From Rhodococcus rhodochrous (GTDB taxonomy: Bacteria > Actinomycetota > Actinomycetes > Mycobacteriales > Mycobacteriaceae), in NCBI RefSeq assembly GCF_900187265.1, contig NZ_LT906450.1, forward strand, positions 1,045,444 to 1,109,443: DNA of 64,000 nt, written 5' to 3'. Under the pieces are notes generated by a model that saw only the letters and a list, made by a program, of their open reading frames with translations, made no database searches and was not told the origin of the DNA. The translations under genes and the position numbers were made by a program. Numbering within the stretch: position 1 is the first letter of the stretch; every line of letters starts with the position of its first letter. Shown here piece by piece: positions 34,401 through 45,836 of the stretch.

Positions 34401-36019
34401 ATTTCCCCGCCACCCACGAGGTGTTCAACCAGGTACCGGACCTCGAGCCCTACGGGGCCGCCGACGACCCCGCCCTCCTCGAGGGGCTGCGCCGCGAAGG
34501 CGCGAGCTGGGCCGAGGACGAGGTCCGCGAACTCGGCGCCCTCGCCGGCACCGCCCGTGCCCAGGACTGGGGCCGGCTCGCCAACGAGTACCCGCCCGTA
34601 TTGCACACCCACGACCGCTACGGCCACCGCATCGACGAGGTGGAGTTCCATCCGCACTGGCACGACCTGATGACCGTCGCCGTCGAGAACGGCCTGCACG
34701 CGGCACCCTGGCGCGACCCGCGTCCCGGCGCGCACGTCGCCCGCGCCGCGAAGTTCTACGTGTGGGGACACACCGACGCCGGGCACATGTGTCCGATCTC
34801 CATGACCTACGCCGCGGTCCCGGCGCTGCGCCACAACGCCGAACTCGCCGAGCGCTACGAGCCGTTGCTGGCCGCACCGCACTACGACTTCGGGTTGCGC
34901 GAACCCTCCACGAAGCGCGGTCTCATCGCCGGGATGTCGATGACCGAGAAGCAGGGTGGGTCCGACGTCCGCACCAACACCACCACCGCGACCCCCAACG
35001 CGGACGGTTCGTACACGATCGTCGGGCACAAGTGGTTCACCTCCGCGCCGATGTCCGACCTGTTCCTCACCCTCGCGCAGACCGAGCACGGACCGTCGTG
35101 CTTCCTGCTCCCGCGCGTCCTCCCCGACGGCACCCGCAACGCCATTCGCATCCAGCGGCTGAAGGACAAGCTCGGCAACAAGTCGAACGCCTCCTCCGAG
35201 ATCGAGTACGAGAACGCGATCGGCTGGCTCGTCGGCCCGGAAGGTCGCGGTATCAACACCATCATCGAGATGGTGAACATGACGCGACTCGACTGTGTCA
35301 TCGGCTCGGCCGTGAACATGCGGGTCGCGACGCTGCGCGCGGTCCATCACGCCCGCCACCGGAAGGCGTTCGGCGCGTTGCTCGTCGATCAGCCGCTCAT
35401 GCGCAACGTCCTCTCCGATCTCGTCGTCGAATCCGATGCCGCGACGACGATGATGATGCGCCTGGCCGGGGCCACCGACCGCGCCGCCGGGGACGAGCAG
35501 GAAGCCGCGCTGCGCCGCATCGCGCTGGCCGTGACCAAGTACTGGGTGTGCAAGCGGGCTCCCGCGGTCGCCGCCGAAGCTCTCGAATGTCTCGGCGGCA
35601 ACGGCTACGCCGAGGAGTCCGGCATGCCGCGGCTCTATCGCGAGTCGCCGCTCATGTCGATCTGGGAAGGATCCGGCAACGTCGCGGCACTCGACGCATT
35701 GCGCGCCATGGCCCGGCAGCCCGACACCGTCGAGGCGTTCTTCACCGAGGTCGGGCTCGCGGAAGGAGCCGATCCGCGGCTCGACTCGGCCATCGCCCGG
35801 GTCGGCAAGGAACTCGCCGATCTCGAGGACGCCGAGTACCGGGCACGGCGGGTCGTGGAGCTCATGGCCCTGGTCCTGCAGGGCGCGCAGCTCGTCCGGC
35901 ACGGGCATCCCGCCGTCGCGGAGGCCTTCTGCCGCAGCCGGCTCGACGACGACTGGGGCATCGCGATGGGCACACTGCCGACCGGCGTGGACACCGCCGC
36001 GATCCTCGACCGGGTCTGA
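34397..36019 (+). CDS. acyl-CoA dehydrogenase, AidB-like
   Basis: A 540-residue flavoenzyme, longer than usual acyl-CoA dehydrogenases (about 380) and like the AidB/isovaleryl-CoA dehydrogenase branch. It has an N-terminal AidB-type extension, GMSMTEKQGGSDVRTN (FAD/substrate loop), HKWFTSAPMSDLFLTLA and the C-terminal LECLGGNGYAEESGMPRLYRESPLMSIWEGSGN, which carries the catalytic region. Function could be branched-chain acyl-CoA oxidation or alkylation response. It is coupled to the TetR gene by a 4-nt overlap. Confidence 0.9.
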   Translation: MNFPATHEVFNQVPDLEPYGAADDPALLEGLRREGASWAEDEVRELGALAGTARAQDWGRLANEYPPVLHTHDRYGHRIDEVEFHPHWHDLMTVAVENGLHAAPWRDPRPGAHVARAAKFYVWGHTDAGHMCPISMTYAAVPALRHNAELAERYEPLLAAPHYDFGLREPSTKRGLIAGMSMTEKQGGSDVRTNTTTATPNADGSYTIVGHKWFTSAPMSDLFLTLAQTEHGPSCFLLPRVLPDGTRNAIRIQRLKDKLGNKSNASSEIEYENAIGWLVGPEGRGINTIIEMVNMTRLDCVIGSAVNMRVATLRAVHHARHRKAFGALLVDQPLMRNVLSDLVVESDAATTMMMRLAGATDRAAGDEQEAALRRIALAVTKYWVCKRAPAVAAEALECLGGNGYAEESGMPRLYRESPLMSIWEGSGNVAALDALRAMARQPDTVEAFFTEVGLAEGADPRLDSAIARVGKELADLEDAEYRARRVVELMALVLQGAQLVRHGHPAVAEAFCRSRLDDDWGIAMGTLPTGVDTAAILDRV

Positions 36020-36115
36020 CGGCGCGGGTCCGATCGTGCGGCGCTGTCACCTGTCTCAGGTCGCGGGCATACTGGAATACGTCCTGCGAGGAATCGACCA
36101 CGGGTGGAGCCCGTC

Positions 36116-36907
36116 ATGATCGGCAGCAACGAATGGTGGGAGTGGGGTCGGCAGATCGCACTCGCGGTGACCGAGCCGCATGCACTGCACCGTGCCCGCA
36201 TGATCGTGCGCGGCGTCGTCGCCGAGTCCGAGGCGGTGAGCGACAGCCGCCGGGGCGACGCCGAGATCCACTCCGTCAACCTCGCGCAGGGCACTCCGGT
36301 CACGATGAGCCCCCGACTGGCCTCGATGGTGCGGTCGGCGCTGTGGGCGGCCCGCATGACGGGCGGGGCCATCACCCCGGTCGACTCCGACGACGCCTCC
36401 GTCGATGCCGGGGCCATCCCGCCGATCCATCCGATCCCCACCTACCGCGACGTGCAGGTCGACGGAGACATCGTGCTCGCCCCGTTCGGGGTGAGCCTCG
36501 AACTCGGCGCGACGGCCGTGGCCGACACCGTCGACTACTCTGCGGCGCTCGTCGCGAACCTGCTCGAATGCGGAGCGCTCGTGCGCATCGGCGACGTGAT
36601 GGCCACTGCGGGGCACGCGCCGGCCGGGGGATGGCAGGTGCCGCTCCCGGATCGGGGTTCGGTCGAACTGCCGGCCGGATCGGCGATGGCGTCGCACGCC
36701 GGCGACGTCGCCCACCCCGAGCAGTGGCGTCTCGTCAGCGTCATCGCTCCCGACGCGGTGTGGGCCGATGCGGCCGCGGCGACGGCGTTGCAGCGGGGGA
36801 TCGGCGCCGTGTCGTGGCTCGAGCAGTACGACCTGCCGGCACGTCTCATCGACACGCACGGACGGGTCCGGACCACCACGGCCTGGTCCGATCCGAAGGC
36901 TGCCTGA
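36116..36907 (+). CDS. ApbE-like flavin transferase family protein (degenerate)
   Basis: A 263-residue protein whose C-terminal half follows the ApbE order: LGATAVADTVDYSAALVANLLECGALVRIGDVMATAGHAP, then VELPAGSAMASHAGD, then VSVIAPDAVWADAAAATALQRG. The usual metal-binding and FAD-binding signatures are weak, so transferase activity is doubtful. ATG 36116 is preferred over GTG 36104 because GGTGGAG lies 7 nt upstream of it. It stands alone between an acyl-CoA dehydrogenase and convergent pgi. Confidence 0.65.
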   Translation: MIGSNEWWEWGRQIALAVTEPHALHRARMIVRGVVAESEAVSDSRRGDAEIHSVNLAQGTPVTMSPRLASMVRSALWAARMTGGAITPVDSDDASVDAGAIPPIHPIPTYRDVQVDGDIVLAPFGVSLELGATAVADTVDYSAALVANLLECGALVRIGDVMATAGHAPAGGWQVPLPDRGSVELPAGSAMASHAGDVAHPEQWRLVSVIAPDAVWADAAAATALQRGIGAVSWLEQYDLPARLIDTHGRVRTTTAWSDPKAA

Positions 36908-36976
36908 TGTCTCGGCCGGGGTGCGGTCCGATGTCTCGTGCAGGGTGCGGTCAGGCTCCGTCGCGCAGGGTGCGGT
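36906..36976. repeat. three 24-25-bp degenerate tandem copies at the pgi 3' end
   Basis: GGGTGCGGT recurs at 36919-36927, 36943-36951 and 36968-36976. The third copy lies in the last pgi codons (YRTLR); the other two extend past the pgi stop (36951-36953) to the end of the convergent ApbE-like gene. Units 36906-36929 and 36930-36953 are adjacent 24-mers. Confidence 0.75.
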
Positions 36977-38588
36977 AGACCTCGATCAGGTGGTCGGTGG
37001 AGGCGTCTCCGGTGTCGGGGATCTCGTCGCCGGCGAGGACGGTCTGCAGGGCGGTGGCCTGGGTCTTGCCGAGTTCGACACCCCACTGATCGAACGAGTC
37101 GATCCCCCAGATCACCCCTTGGACGAAGGTCTGGTGCTCGTAGAACGCGATGATCTGCCCGACCACCGACGGCGTCAACTCGGGGGCGAGGATCGTCGTC
37201 GACGGCCGATCCCCGGGCATCACCTTGTGCGCCACCAACGCCTCGTCGACCCCTTCGGCACGAACCTCGCCGGCATCACGCCCGAACGCGAGGACCTTGG
37301 CCTGGGCGAACATGTTCGCCAGCAACAACACCTGCATGCTGGTCTGCCCGTCGCGGGCGGGCAGATCATCACCGGAACGGGCCAGGCCGAGGAAGTCGAC
37401 CGGCACGATCTCGGTGCCCTGGTGCAGCAACTGGAAGAAGGCATGCTGACCGTTGGTACCGGGCTCGCCCCAGAACACCTCCCCCGTGGGGTAGGTGACC
37501 GCGGTGCCGTCGGCGCGCACGGATTTACCGTTCGATTCCATGGTCAGCTGCTGCAGATAGGCCGGCAACCGCACCAGATCCTGCGCATAGGGCACCACCG
37601 CGCGGGAGCGATAGCCGAGGATGCTCGCGTTCCACACCCCGATCACCCCCGCCAGCAACGGCGCATTCCGGGCCGGGTCGGCGGTGGCGAAGTGGGTGTC
37701 GATGCTGTGCATGCCGGCGAGGAACTCACCGAACCGGTCGCGGCCGATCGCGCACATCACCGCCAGCCCGATCGCCGAGCCGACCGAATACCGTCCGCCG
37801 ACCCAGTCCCAGAACTCGAACATGTTCGCCGGGTCGATACCGAACTCGGCCACCCGCTCGGTGTGCGTGGACACCGCCACGAAATGCTGCGCGACCGCAT
37901 CCTCGCCGAGGGCGTCGACGAGCCAGCGGCGGGCGGCGGTGGCGTTCGACAGGGTTTCGAGGGTGGAGAAGGTTTTCGAGGCGACGATGAACAGTGTGGT
38001 GGCCGGATCCAGGTCGGCCAGCGCCGCGGTCAGATCGGCGGGGTCGACGTTGGAGACGAACCGCGTCGCCGGCCCGTCGTGGAAACGCCGCAGTGCGCGG
38101 GTGACCATCGCCGGGCCGAGATCGGAGCCGCCGATGCCGATGTTGACCACCGTGGTGATCTGCTGCCCGGTGGCGCCGCGCCAGGCGCCGGTGCGGAGGC
38201 GGTCGGTGAACTCGCCCATCCGGTCGAGCACCGTGTGGACATCGGCGACGACATCGACCCCGTCGACGATCAACTGCGCATCGCGCGGCAGGCGCAGGGC
38301 GGTGTGCAGCACCGCCCGATCCTCGGTGACGTTGATGTGTTCACCCGACAGCATCGCCTCCCGTGCCGCGGCGATCCCCGCGGTGTCGGCGAGCTCGAGC
38401 AGGGCCTGCACGACCGGGGTGTCGAGACGCTGCTTGCTGAAATCGACCACAAGATCCCCGGCAGGGATCGTCAACGCCGAGACCCTGTCGGGTTCGGTGG
38501 TGAACAACTGCCGCAGCGACACCGATCCGAGCCGGTCGCGATGGTCTTCCAGAGCTTTCCACGGTGCCGTTGCGGTTACATCGCTCAT
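36951..38588 (-). CDS. pgi: glucose-6-phosphate isomerase
   Basis: A 545-residue enzyme that interconverts glucose-6-phosphate and fructose-6-phosphate. Signatures are [32 protein letters not shown], the [18 protein letters not shown] active-site loop with Glu and His, and [14 protein letters not shown] near the C terminus with the catalytic Lys. The length fits bacterial Pgi. ATG 38588 gives [13 protein letters not shown]. It opens the block syntenic to M. tuberculosis Rv0946c onward. Confidence 0.97.
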   Translation of the reverse strand: MSDVTATAPWKALEDHRDRLGSVSLRQLFTTEPDRVSALTIPAGDLVVDFSKQRLDTPVVQALLELADTAGIAAAREAMLSGEHINVTEDRAVLHTALRLPRDAQLIVDGVDVVADVHTVLDRMGEFTDRLRTGAWRGATGQQITTVVNIGIGGSDLGPAMVTRALRRFHDGPATRFVSNVDPADLTAALADLDPATTLFIVASKTFSTLETLSNATAARRWLVDALGEDAVAQHFVAVSTHTERVAEFGIDPANMFEFWDWVGGRYSVGSAIGLAVMCAIGRDRFGEFLAGMHSIDTHFATADPARNAPLLAGVIGVWNASILGYRSRAVVPYAQDLVRLPAYLQQLTMESNGKSVRADGTAVTYPTGEVFWGEPGTNGQHAFFQLLHQGTEIVPVDFLGLARSGDDLPARDGQTSMQVLLLANMFAQAKVLAFGRDAGEVRAEGVDEALVAHKVMPGDRPSTTILAPELTPSVVGQIIAFYEHQTFVQGVIWGIDSFDQWGVELGKTQATALQTVLAGDEIPDTGDASTDHLIEVYRTLRDGA

Positions 38589-38720
38589 GTCGTCGACAGT
38601 AGTGCGCCCCGACACGGTGCGCCCGGCGTGCGACTGCGCCCGGTGTGACTCGGGCCCGGTGTGACGAAGGGATCCTTCGGTTTCCCACAGTGAGCGATCG
38701 CGGCGCGCATGATGGGGCAT

Positions 38721-40172
38721 ATGGATGCTGCAGAACTGATTCGGTCCGTCCCCACCGACCTGTTCCTCGGCGGTGAATGGGTGGCGGCCGAGAACGGAGC
38801 CACCTTCGGAGTCCACGATCCCGCGACCGGCGACGAACTGACCCGTGTCGCCGATGCCGCGCCCGGCGACGCCCTACGGGCCCTCGACGCGGCCGTCGCG
38901 GCCGGTCCTGAATGGGCAGCGACCCCGCCGCGTGAACGCGCCGAACTGCTGCGGACGGTCTGGCAGAAGATCACCGACCGCGCCGACGACTTCGCGCTGC
39001 TCATGACACTCGAGATGGGCAAGGCGCTGCCGGAGAGCCGATCGGAGGTGACCTACGGCGCCGAATTCCTGCGATGGTTCTCCGAGGAAGCGGTCCGCAT
39101 CGCCGGTCGCTACACGCCCGCCCCGGCCGGCACCGGCCGCGTTCTCGTGACCAAACAGCCCGTCGGCCCCTGCCTGGCCATCACGCCGTGGAACTTCCCG
39201 CTCGCGATGGGAACCCGCAAGATCGGTCCCGCCCTCGCCGCGGGGTGCACGATCATCGTCAAGCCCGCGTCCGAGACACCCCTCACGATCCAGCTGCTCG
39301 CGCAGCTCTTCGACGAGGCAGGACTGCCCAAGGGCGTCCTGTCGGTGCTGCCGTCCTCGCATGCCGGGGAGGTCACCGGGCCGCTGCTCGAGGATCCCCG
39401 GCTGCGCAAGCTCACCTTCACCGGCTCCACCGAGGTCGGTCGCATGCTCGCCGAGAAGGCCGGTCGTTCGCTGCTGCGCACCTCGCTCGAACTCGGCGGC
39501 AACGCGCCGTTCGTCGTCTTCGAGGACGCCGATCTCGACGCGGCGGTCGAGGGCGCGGTGGCGGCCAAGCTGCGCAACGGGGGAGAGGCCTGCACGGCCG
39601 CGAACCGCTTCCACGTCCACAATTCGGTGCGCGACGCTTTCGTCGCCAAGCTCACCGAGCGCATGGCGTCGTACAAGCTCGGGCCGGGAACGGACCCCGA
39701 CGCGACGCTGGGCCCTCTGGTCAACGAGAACCAGAAGAAGACCGTGATCGAACTCGTACAGGACGCCGTTTCGGCGGGCGCCTCGGTGCGCCTGGGCGGG
39801 GAACCTGCCGACGGTCCGGGATGGTTCTACCCGGCGACCGTCCTCGACGACGTGCCGAAGCAGGCCCGCATCCTGCAGGAAGAGGTGTTCGGGCCGGTCG
39901 CGGCCGTCACCGGCTTCGACACCGAGGAGGAAGCGCTCGCGGCAGCGAACGACACCCGCTACGGGCTCGCCGCCTACATCTTCACGCGCGACCTCGACCG
40001 GGCCCTGCGCGTGTCGCATGCACTCGAAACGGGCATCGTCGGTGTGAACCGCGGTGTCGTCTCGGACGTCGCGGCCCCGTTCGGCGGAATCAAGGATTCC
40101 GGCTTGGGACGCGAGGGCGGTACCGAGGGCATCGAGGAATTCCTCGAGACCAAGTACATCGCCCTGCAGTGA
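38721..40172 (+). CDS. NAD(P)-dependent aldehyde dehydrogenase, succinate-semialdehyde type
   Basis: A 483-residue aldehyde dehydrogenase. Catalytic Cys291 is in [10 protein letters not shown] and Glu257 in [21 protein letters not shown] and FTGSTEVGR contact NAD(P). The pattern [27 protein letters not shown] fits succinate-semialdehyde dehydrogenases (GabD). It would feed succinate from GABA or the alpha-ketoglutarate bypass into the TCA cycle. ATG 38721 (MDAAEL) is preferred; 38709 and 38712 are alternatives. It is divergent from pgi. Confidence 0.9.
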   Translation: MDAAELIRSVPTDLFLGGEWVAAENGATFGVHDPATGDELTRVADAAPGDALRALDAAVAAGPEWAATPPRERAELLRTVWQKITDRADDFALLMTLEMGKALPESRSEVTYGAEFLRWFSEEAVRIAGRYTPAPAGTGRVLVTKQPVGPCLAITPWNFPLAMGTRKIGPALAAGCTIIVKPASETPLTIQLLAQLFDEAGLPKGVLSVLPSSHAGEVTGPLLEDPRLRKLTFTGSTEVGRMLAEKAGRSLLRTSLELGGNAPFVVFEDADLDAAVEGAVAAKLRNGGEACTAANRFHVHNSVRDAFVAKLTERMASYKLGPGTDPDATLGPLVNENQKKTVIELVQDAVSAGASVRLGGEPADGPGWFYPATVLDDVPKQARILQEEVFGPVAAVTGFDTEEEALAAANDTRYGLAAYIFTRDLDRALRVSHALETGIVGVNRGVVSDVAAPFGGIKDSGLGREGGTEGIEEFLETKYIALQ

Positions 40173-40185
40173 GAGCGATGCGGAA

Positions 40186-40497
40186 TCAGTGACCCAGGCG
40201 GCCACGCCCGAGGCGGAGCAGCAGCATCGCCAGGGTGTGGCCTTCCTGGCCCAGCTCGCTGAACCGCTCGAGGACCTTCATCTCGCGGCTGTGCACGAGA
40301 CGGGTGCCACCGGACGCCATCCGGGTACGCCCGATCATGCGGGAGACCTCGGTGCGCCGCTTGACCGCGGCCAGGATCTCGGCGTCGAGACGATCGATCT
40401 CCTTGCGGAGCTCCTCGATCTCTGCCTCGGTGGGCACTCCGGTGTCGTCGGCCTCTGCCGGCTCGCCGGAAAGGGAAGAATCGATGTGCGTGCTCAT
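40186..40497 (-). CDS. intracellular chorismate mutase (AroQ type)
   Basis: A 103-residue protein. EIEELRKEIDRLDAEILAAVKRRTEVSRMIGR gives the first helix with the catalytic Arg and Lys; ASGGTRLVHSREMKVLERFSELG and the C-terminal LLLRLGRGRLGH match M. tuberculosis Rv0948c, whose C terminus docks with DAHP synthase to gain activity. It converts chorismate to prephenate for Phe/Tyr. ATG 40497 has CGAGGAGA upstream. It is divergent from uvrD1 as in M. tuberculosis. Confidence 0.93.
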   Translation of the reverse strand: MSTHIDSSLSGEPAEADDTGVPTEAEIEELRKEIDRLDAEILAAVKRRTEVSRMIGRTRMASGGTRLVHSREMKVLERFSELGQEGHTLAMLLLRLGRGRLGH

Positions 40498-40731
40498 GTC
40501 GTCTCCTCGCATCTGCTCTGAAGGATCGCCCGTATGGGAGCGGTTGTTACCGGTATCGGGTCGGGCCGGCGGTCGGGAATCGACAGCGACAACCGGAACT
40601 CGATCCGAGCCTGCAAAGGACAGAAGACATGGCCTCCAGTTTGCCACTCACCCTGTAGGCCCTGCCACTCGGCTCGATCGACTGTGTGGTCCGGATCCGT
40701 TGTCCGCGCGGTCCGGTAGTTTGGTGAAACG

Positions 40732-43110
40732 ATGAACACTCCCGTCGCGCTCGCAAACTCCCACCCAGGATCCGATGCTCTTCTCGAAGGGCTCAATCCG
40801 CAGCAGCGGGAAGCGGTCACGCACGAAGGGGCCCCGCTGCTGATCGTCGCGGGCGCGGGCTCCGGCAAGACTGCGGTGCTCACGCGCCGCATCGCCTATC
40901 TGCTGGCCGAGCGCGGCGTCGCCCCTGGTCAGGTGCTCGCCATCACGTTCACCAACAAGGCCGCGGCCGAGATGCGCGAGCGGGTGGCGGCCCTGGTGGG
41001 GCCGCGCGCGAATGCGATGTGGGTCTCGACCTTCCACTCGAGCTGCGTCCGGATCCTGCGCGCGCAGGCGGGTCTGCTGCAGGGCATGAATTCGAATTTC
41101 ACGATCTACGACGCCGACGATTCCCGTCGTCTGCTCACGATGATCGCGAAGGATCTCGAACTCGACAGCAAGAAGTACTCCGCCAGGCTGCTGTCCACGC
41201 AGATCTCGAACCTGAAGAACGAACTGATCGGGCCCGAGGAGGCCGCCCACGAGGCGGAGACCGATTCGGCGGCCACCGAACTCACCCGCGTCGTCGCCCG
41301 GGTCTACGCGCACTACCAGCAGCGCCTGCGCACGGCGAATGCCTTCGACTTCGACGACCTCATCGGCGAGACGGTGGCGCTGCTGCAGGCGCATCCGCAG
41401 GTCGCCGAGTACTACCGGCGCCGGTTCCGCCACGTGCTGGTCGACGAGTACCAGGACACCAACCATGCGCAGTACGTGCTGGTGCGCACCCTCGTGGGTG
41501 ATCCCGAGGAGGAGTCCGCCGTCCCCCCAAGCGAACTGTGCGTGGTGGGCGACGCCGACCAGTCGATCTACGCCTTCCGCGGCGCCACGATCCGCAACAT
41601 CGAGGAGTTCGAGCGCGACTATCCGCAGGCGCGCACGATCCTGCTCGAGCAGAACTATCGCTCCACCCAGAACATTCTGTCGGCGGCGAATTCCGTCATC
41701 TCCAAGAACACGGGGCGCCGCGAGAAGCGGCTGTGGACCGATTCGGGCGAAGGTGAACTCATCACCGGCTACGTCGCCGACAACGAGCACGACGAGGCGC
41801 GGTTCGTCGCCGCCGAGATCGATCGGCTCGTCGACGGCGGCGACACCACCTACTCCGACATCGCGGTGTTCTACCGCACCAACAATGCTTCCCGCGCGTT
41901 CGAGGATGTCTTCATCCGGCACGGTGTGCCCTACAAGGTCGTCGGCGGTGTGAGGTTCTACGAGCGCAAGGAGGTGCGCGACATCGTCGCGTACCTGAAA
42001 GTGCTCGACAATCCCGACGACACGGTGAGCCTGCGCCGCATTCTGAACACCCCTCGCCGCGGTATCGGCGATCGCGCCGAAGCGTGCGTGGCGGTGCACG
42101 CCGAGCGGCTCGGTGTCGGCTTCGGGCAGGCCCTCGCCGACGCCGCAGTCGGCAAGGTCGCGCTGCTGAACACGCGGGCGCAGAAGGCGATCGCCGGTTT
42201 CGTCGAGATGATGGACGACCTGCGGGCGATGCTCGTCGCGAGCGACGCCGACGGCAACGACACGGCCGACATCGGCGACATCGTCGAGGCGATCCTCGAA
42301 CGCACCGGGTACAGCGCAGAGCTGTCGGCGAGCGACGATCCGCAGGACGGCGCCCGTCTCGACAACCTCCACGAACTCGTCAGCGTGGCAAGAGAATTCA
42401 GCGCCGACGTGCGCAACGCGGCCGGGATCGTCGACGACGTACGCGAAGAGGGCGATCCCGAACCGGGATCGCTCGCGGCCTTCCTCGAGAAGGTCTCGCT
42501 CGTCGCCGACGCCGACCAGATCCCGGAGAACGAGTCCGGTGTGGTCACGCTGATGACGCTGCACACCGCTAAGGGCCTCGAGTTCCCGGTCGTCTTCGTC
42601 ACCGGTTGGGAGGACGGCCAGTTCCCGCACATGCGTGCCCTGGGCGATCCGGCCGAGCTGTCCGAGGAACGGCGACTCGCGTACGTCGGCATCACCCGAG
42701 CCCGGCGTCGTCTCTACCTCACGCGCGCCGTGCTGCGGTCGTCCTGGGGACAGCCCCTCACCAATCCGGAATCCCGCTTCCTGCAGGAGATTCCGCAGCA
42801 TCTCATCGACTGGCGACGCCTCGAGCCCACACCCGCGCGCGGGCAGGCGATCGGCTCGGGCACCGGTTCACGGTTCGGTGCGGGCGAGCGGCGCGGTTCG
42901 TCGGGCACGCCGAGTTTCGGTGCGGCGCGCGGACGCAACAACCAGTTGGTGCTCGACGTCGGCGATCGCGTCAGCCACGACAAGTACGGTCTGGGAACGG
43001 TTCTCGAAACCCGGGGCTCGGGCCCCACGGCCACCGTCGTGATCGACTTCGGCAGCGCCGGCAAGGTGCGGCTGATGCTCGTCGGCGGTGTGCCGATGAT
43101 CAAGCTGTGA
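40732..43110 (+). CDS. uvrD1: UvrD/PcrA-type ATP-dependent DNA helicase
   Basis: A 792-residue superfamily 1A 3'-5' helicase. Motifs in order: Walker A AGAGSGKTAVLTRRI (about 40), TFTNKAAAEM (Ia), the DEYQDTNHAQ Walker B, VGDADQSIYAFRGA (III), QNYRST (IV), VTLMTLHTAKGLEFPVV (V) and AYVGITRARRRLYL (VI). The C terminus has a Tudor-like tail (DRVSHDKYGLGTVLE) that contacts RNA polymerase or Ku. It acts in nucleotide excision and replication repair. A -10-like TAGTTT about 9 nt before the ATG suggests a short or absent leader. Confidence 0.96.
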   Translation: MNTPVALANSHPGSDALLEGLNPQQREAVTHEGAPLLIVAGAGSGKTAVLTRRIAYLLAERGVAPGQVLAITFTNKAAAEMRERVAALVGPRANAMWVSTFHSSCVRILRAQAGLLQGMNSNFTIYDADDSRRLLTMIAKDLELDSKKYSARLLSTQISNLKNELIGPEEAAHEAETDSAATELTRVVARVYAHYQQRLRTANAFDFDDLIGETVALLQAHPQVAEYYRRRFRHVLVDEYQDTNHAQYVLVRTLVGDPEEESAVPPSELCVVGDADQSIYAFRGATIRNIEEFERDYPQARTILLEQNYRSTQNILSAANSVISKNTGRREKRLWTDSGEGELITGYVADNEHDEARFVAAEIDRLVDGGDTTYSDIAVFYRTNNASRAFEDVFIRHGVPYKVVGGVRFYERKEVRDIVAYLKVLDNPDDTVSLRRILNTPRRGIGDRAEACVAVHAERLGVGFGQALADAAVGKVALLNTRAQKAIAGFVEMMDDLRAMLVASDADGNDTADIGDIVEAILERTGYSAELSASDDPQDGARLDNLHELVSVAREFSADVRNAAGIVDDVREEGDPEPGSLAAFLEKVSLVADADQIPENESGVVTLMTLHTAKGLEFPVVFVTGWEDGQFPHMRALGDPAELSEERRLAYVGITRARRRLYLTRAVLRSSWGQPLTNPESRFLQEIPQHLIDWRRLEPTPARGQAIGSGTGSRFGAGERRGSSGTPSFGAARGRNNQLVLDVGDRVSHDKYGLGTVLETRGSGPTATVVIDFGSAGKVRLMLVGGVPMIKL

Positions 43111-43218
43111 TGCCCTGAAAGCCTGTGGCAGGCGCGGATTCGCACGCAGAAGCGGATTCGCGCCGAAACGGGAAGGGGGGAACGGGGAAACGGCGGGCCG
43201 AACGTACGGCGACGTCGG

Positions 43219-44202
43219 TCAGTCGCGCTGGATGCCGAGGGCGATACCGCGCGTGGCGAGCCACGGGACGGGGTCGATCTTGTCGACACCGTTGAGGTGC
43301 ACCTCGAAGTGCAGGTGCGGGCCGGTGGAGAAACCGCGGTTGCCCATGGTTGCGATCTGGTCGCCGGCCATGACGCGCTGACCCACGGTCACCAGGGACT
43401 GGTCGATGTGCCCGTACACGGTGACGGTGCCGTCGGCGTGAAGGAGCCGGACCCACATGCCGAAGCCGGAGGCCGGACCGGAATCGATGACCTCACCGTC
43501 GGCGACCGCGAGGATCGGGGTGCCGATGGGGCCTGCGATGTCGACGCCGGCGTGGAGGGTGCCCCAGCGTGCGCCGAAGTTCGAGGTGAACGACCCCACG
43601 GCGGGGAGAACGAAGAGCGGACGGCGGGCCGCGGCCTCGCGCGCAGCGCGTTCCTCGCTGAACCGCTGGCCCTTGGCCAGAAGATTCGAGAACTGCGACA
43701 GGTCGTTCGGGTCGGCGATGTTGAGCACCTGCGGTGCCTGCGACGGCTCGGCGTCGGCGGTCGGCGCGAACTGCGCGGCCTGGGGCACTGCGGTGGCGGT
43801 GATGATCGAGGAATCGGCTTCGCCGGCGGCGAGGGCGACCTCGGAGTGGTCGGTGTTCTGCCCCGGGCCACCGTTGGCTGCGGCCTGGCCCGCGGCGACC
43901 ACGGCGCCTGCGGCGACAGCGAAGACCGCGGCGCGGCCCTTGAGGGCGGTGGGGGGAGTGGGAAGTCGATGGGCTCCACCGCGGGATGCGGGAGCGGTGA
44001 CGTCGGTGCGCTCGTCGGAACGATCCTGCGCGAAGCGGTCGTCGCGGACGGCGTGGCCGAAGGAGTCGGAGTAGTAGGTGGGCTCGGGACCGGGGCCGGT
44101 GTTGCGGAAGTCCATCGTGGCGGCTTCCCAGGCGTTCCAGTCTTCGGGTGCCGATTCGGGACGGCGGGTTCGGCTCTCGGCACTCGGGTTACCAGAGCGC
44201 AT
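43219..44202 (-). CDS. M23-family peptidase (LytM domain), Rv0950c-like
   Basis: A 327-residue exported peptidase: a long cytoplasmic N terminus, one membrane segment (about 85-110, RAAVFAVAAGAVVAAGQAAA), a linker and LytM domain (about 200-315) with the zinc ligands in LHAGVDIAG and GPHLHFEVHL. ATG 44202 is chosen because the ribosome site GGAGG touches the alternative ATG at 44208 but is spaced 6 nt from this one. It occupies the Rv0950c position between uvrD1 and sucC. The leader shares a motif with the M23 gene at 11032. Confidence 0.9.
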   Translation of the reverse strand: MRSGNPSAESRTRRPESAPEDWNAWEAATMDFRNTGPGPEPTYYSDSFGHAVRDDRFAQDRSDERTDVTAPASRGGAHRLPTPPTALKGRAAVFAVAAGAVVAAGQAAANGGPGQNTDHSEVALAAGEADSSIITATAVPQAAQFAPTADAEPSQAPQVLNIADPNDLSQFSNLLAKGQRFSEERAAREAAARRPLFVLPAVGSFTSNFGARWGTLHAGVDIAGPIGTPILAVADGEVIDSGPASGFGMWVRLLHADGTVTVYGHIDQSLVTVGQRVMAGDQIATMGNRGFSTGPHLHFEVHLNGVDKIDPVPWLATRGIALGIQRD

Positions 44203-44208
44203 CGCCAT

Positions 44209-44650
44209 CCTCCGTTCGTGACCTCATCGTTACTTCGACCAGGCGACGGTAACGAAGCGATCGCAGGGGTGGCAAGCCGTAGTTCGTCCGGCGGACGTTA
44301 TGTGAGTGGCATCACAGTGCAAACCGGGGCAAATTGGGACATGCCCCAGCGGCCGGCGTCCCAAACACTGTTTTCCGACACGTCACGAGTCTGTTGCATC
44401 GCGGCAGCGTGGGATCCGGTGTCAGCGGGCGAGTGGGTACCTGTCATCCTGAACCGAGTGCTCCGCTCGAACGTGGCGCCCGCCACGTTCCGGGAGGAGA
44501 ACTGCGAAGTCGTTCCCGGACCAACGCGCGCGTGACCTGTGCCACATGGGACTGCCGCGCGTGATCCGCGGCCCGGCCGAGAAACTAGAGTCCGAAACGA
44601 CCCGCTCGATACCCCGGAGCGGGCGTGAACGCAGACGAGACGGTGAGCAG
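44209..44650. promoter_or_regulatory. 442-nt divergent regulatory region, M23 peptidase and sucCD
   Basis: No gene is seen here. On the M23 side lie GTTAC/GTAAC inverted repeats (44228-44233 and 44249-44254) and the leader motif shared with the other M23 gene. A perfect CRP-type site is at 44301-44316. On the sucC side a -10-like TAGAGT is at 44586-44591, which would give a leader of about 50 nt. Confidence 0.6.
44301..44316. promoter_or_regulatory. CRP/GlxR binding site
   Basis: TGTGA-GTGGCA-TCACA is an exact match to the TGTGA-N6-TCACA consensus of CRP/GlxR regulators. It lies about 100 nt upstream of the M23 start and 335 nt upstream of sucC. GlxR/CRP is known to control rpf and cell-wall hydrolase genes in this order of bacteria. 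Confidence 0.75.
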
Positions 44651-45820
<1,170 letters not shown>

Positions 45821-45836
45821 AGGGACACACAGAACA

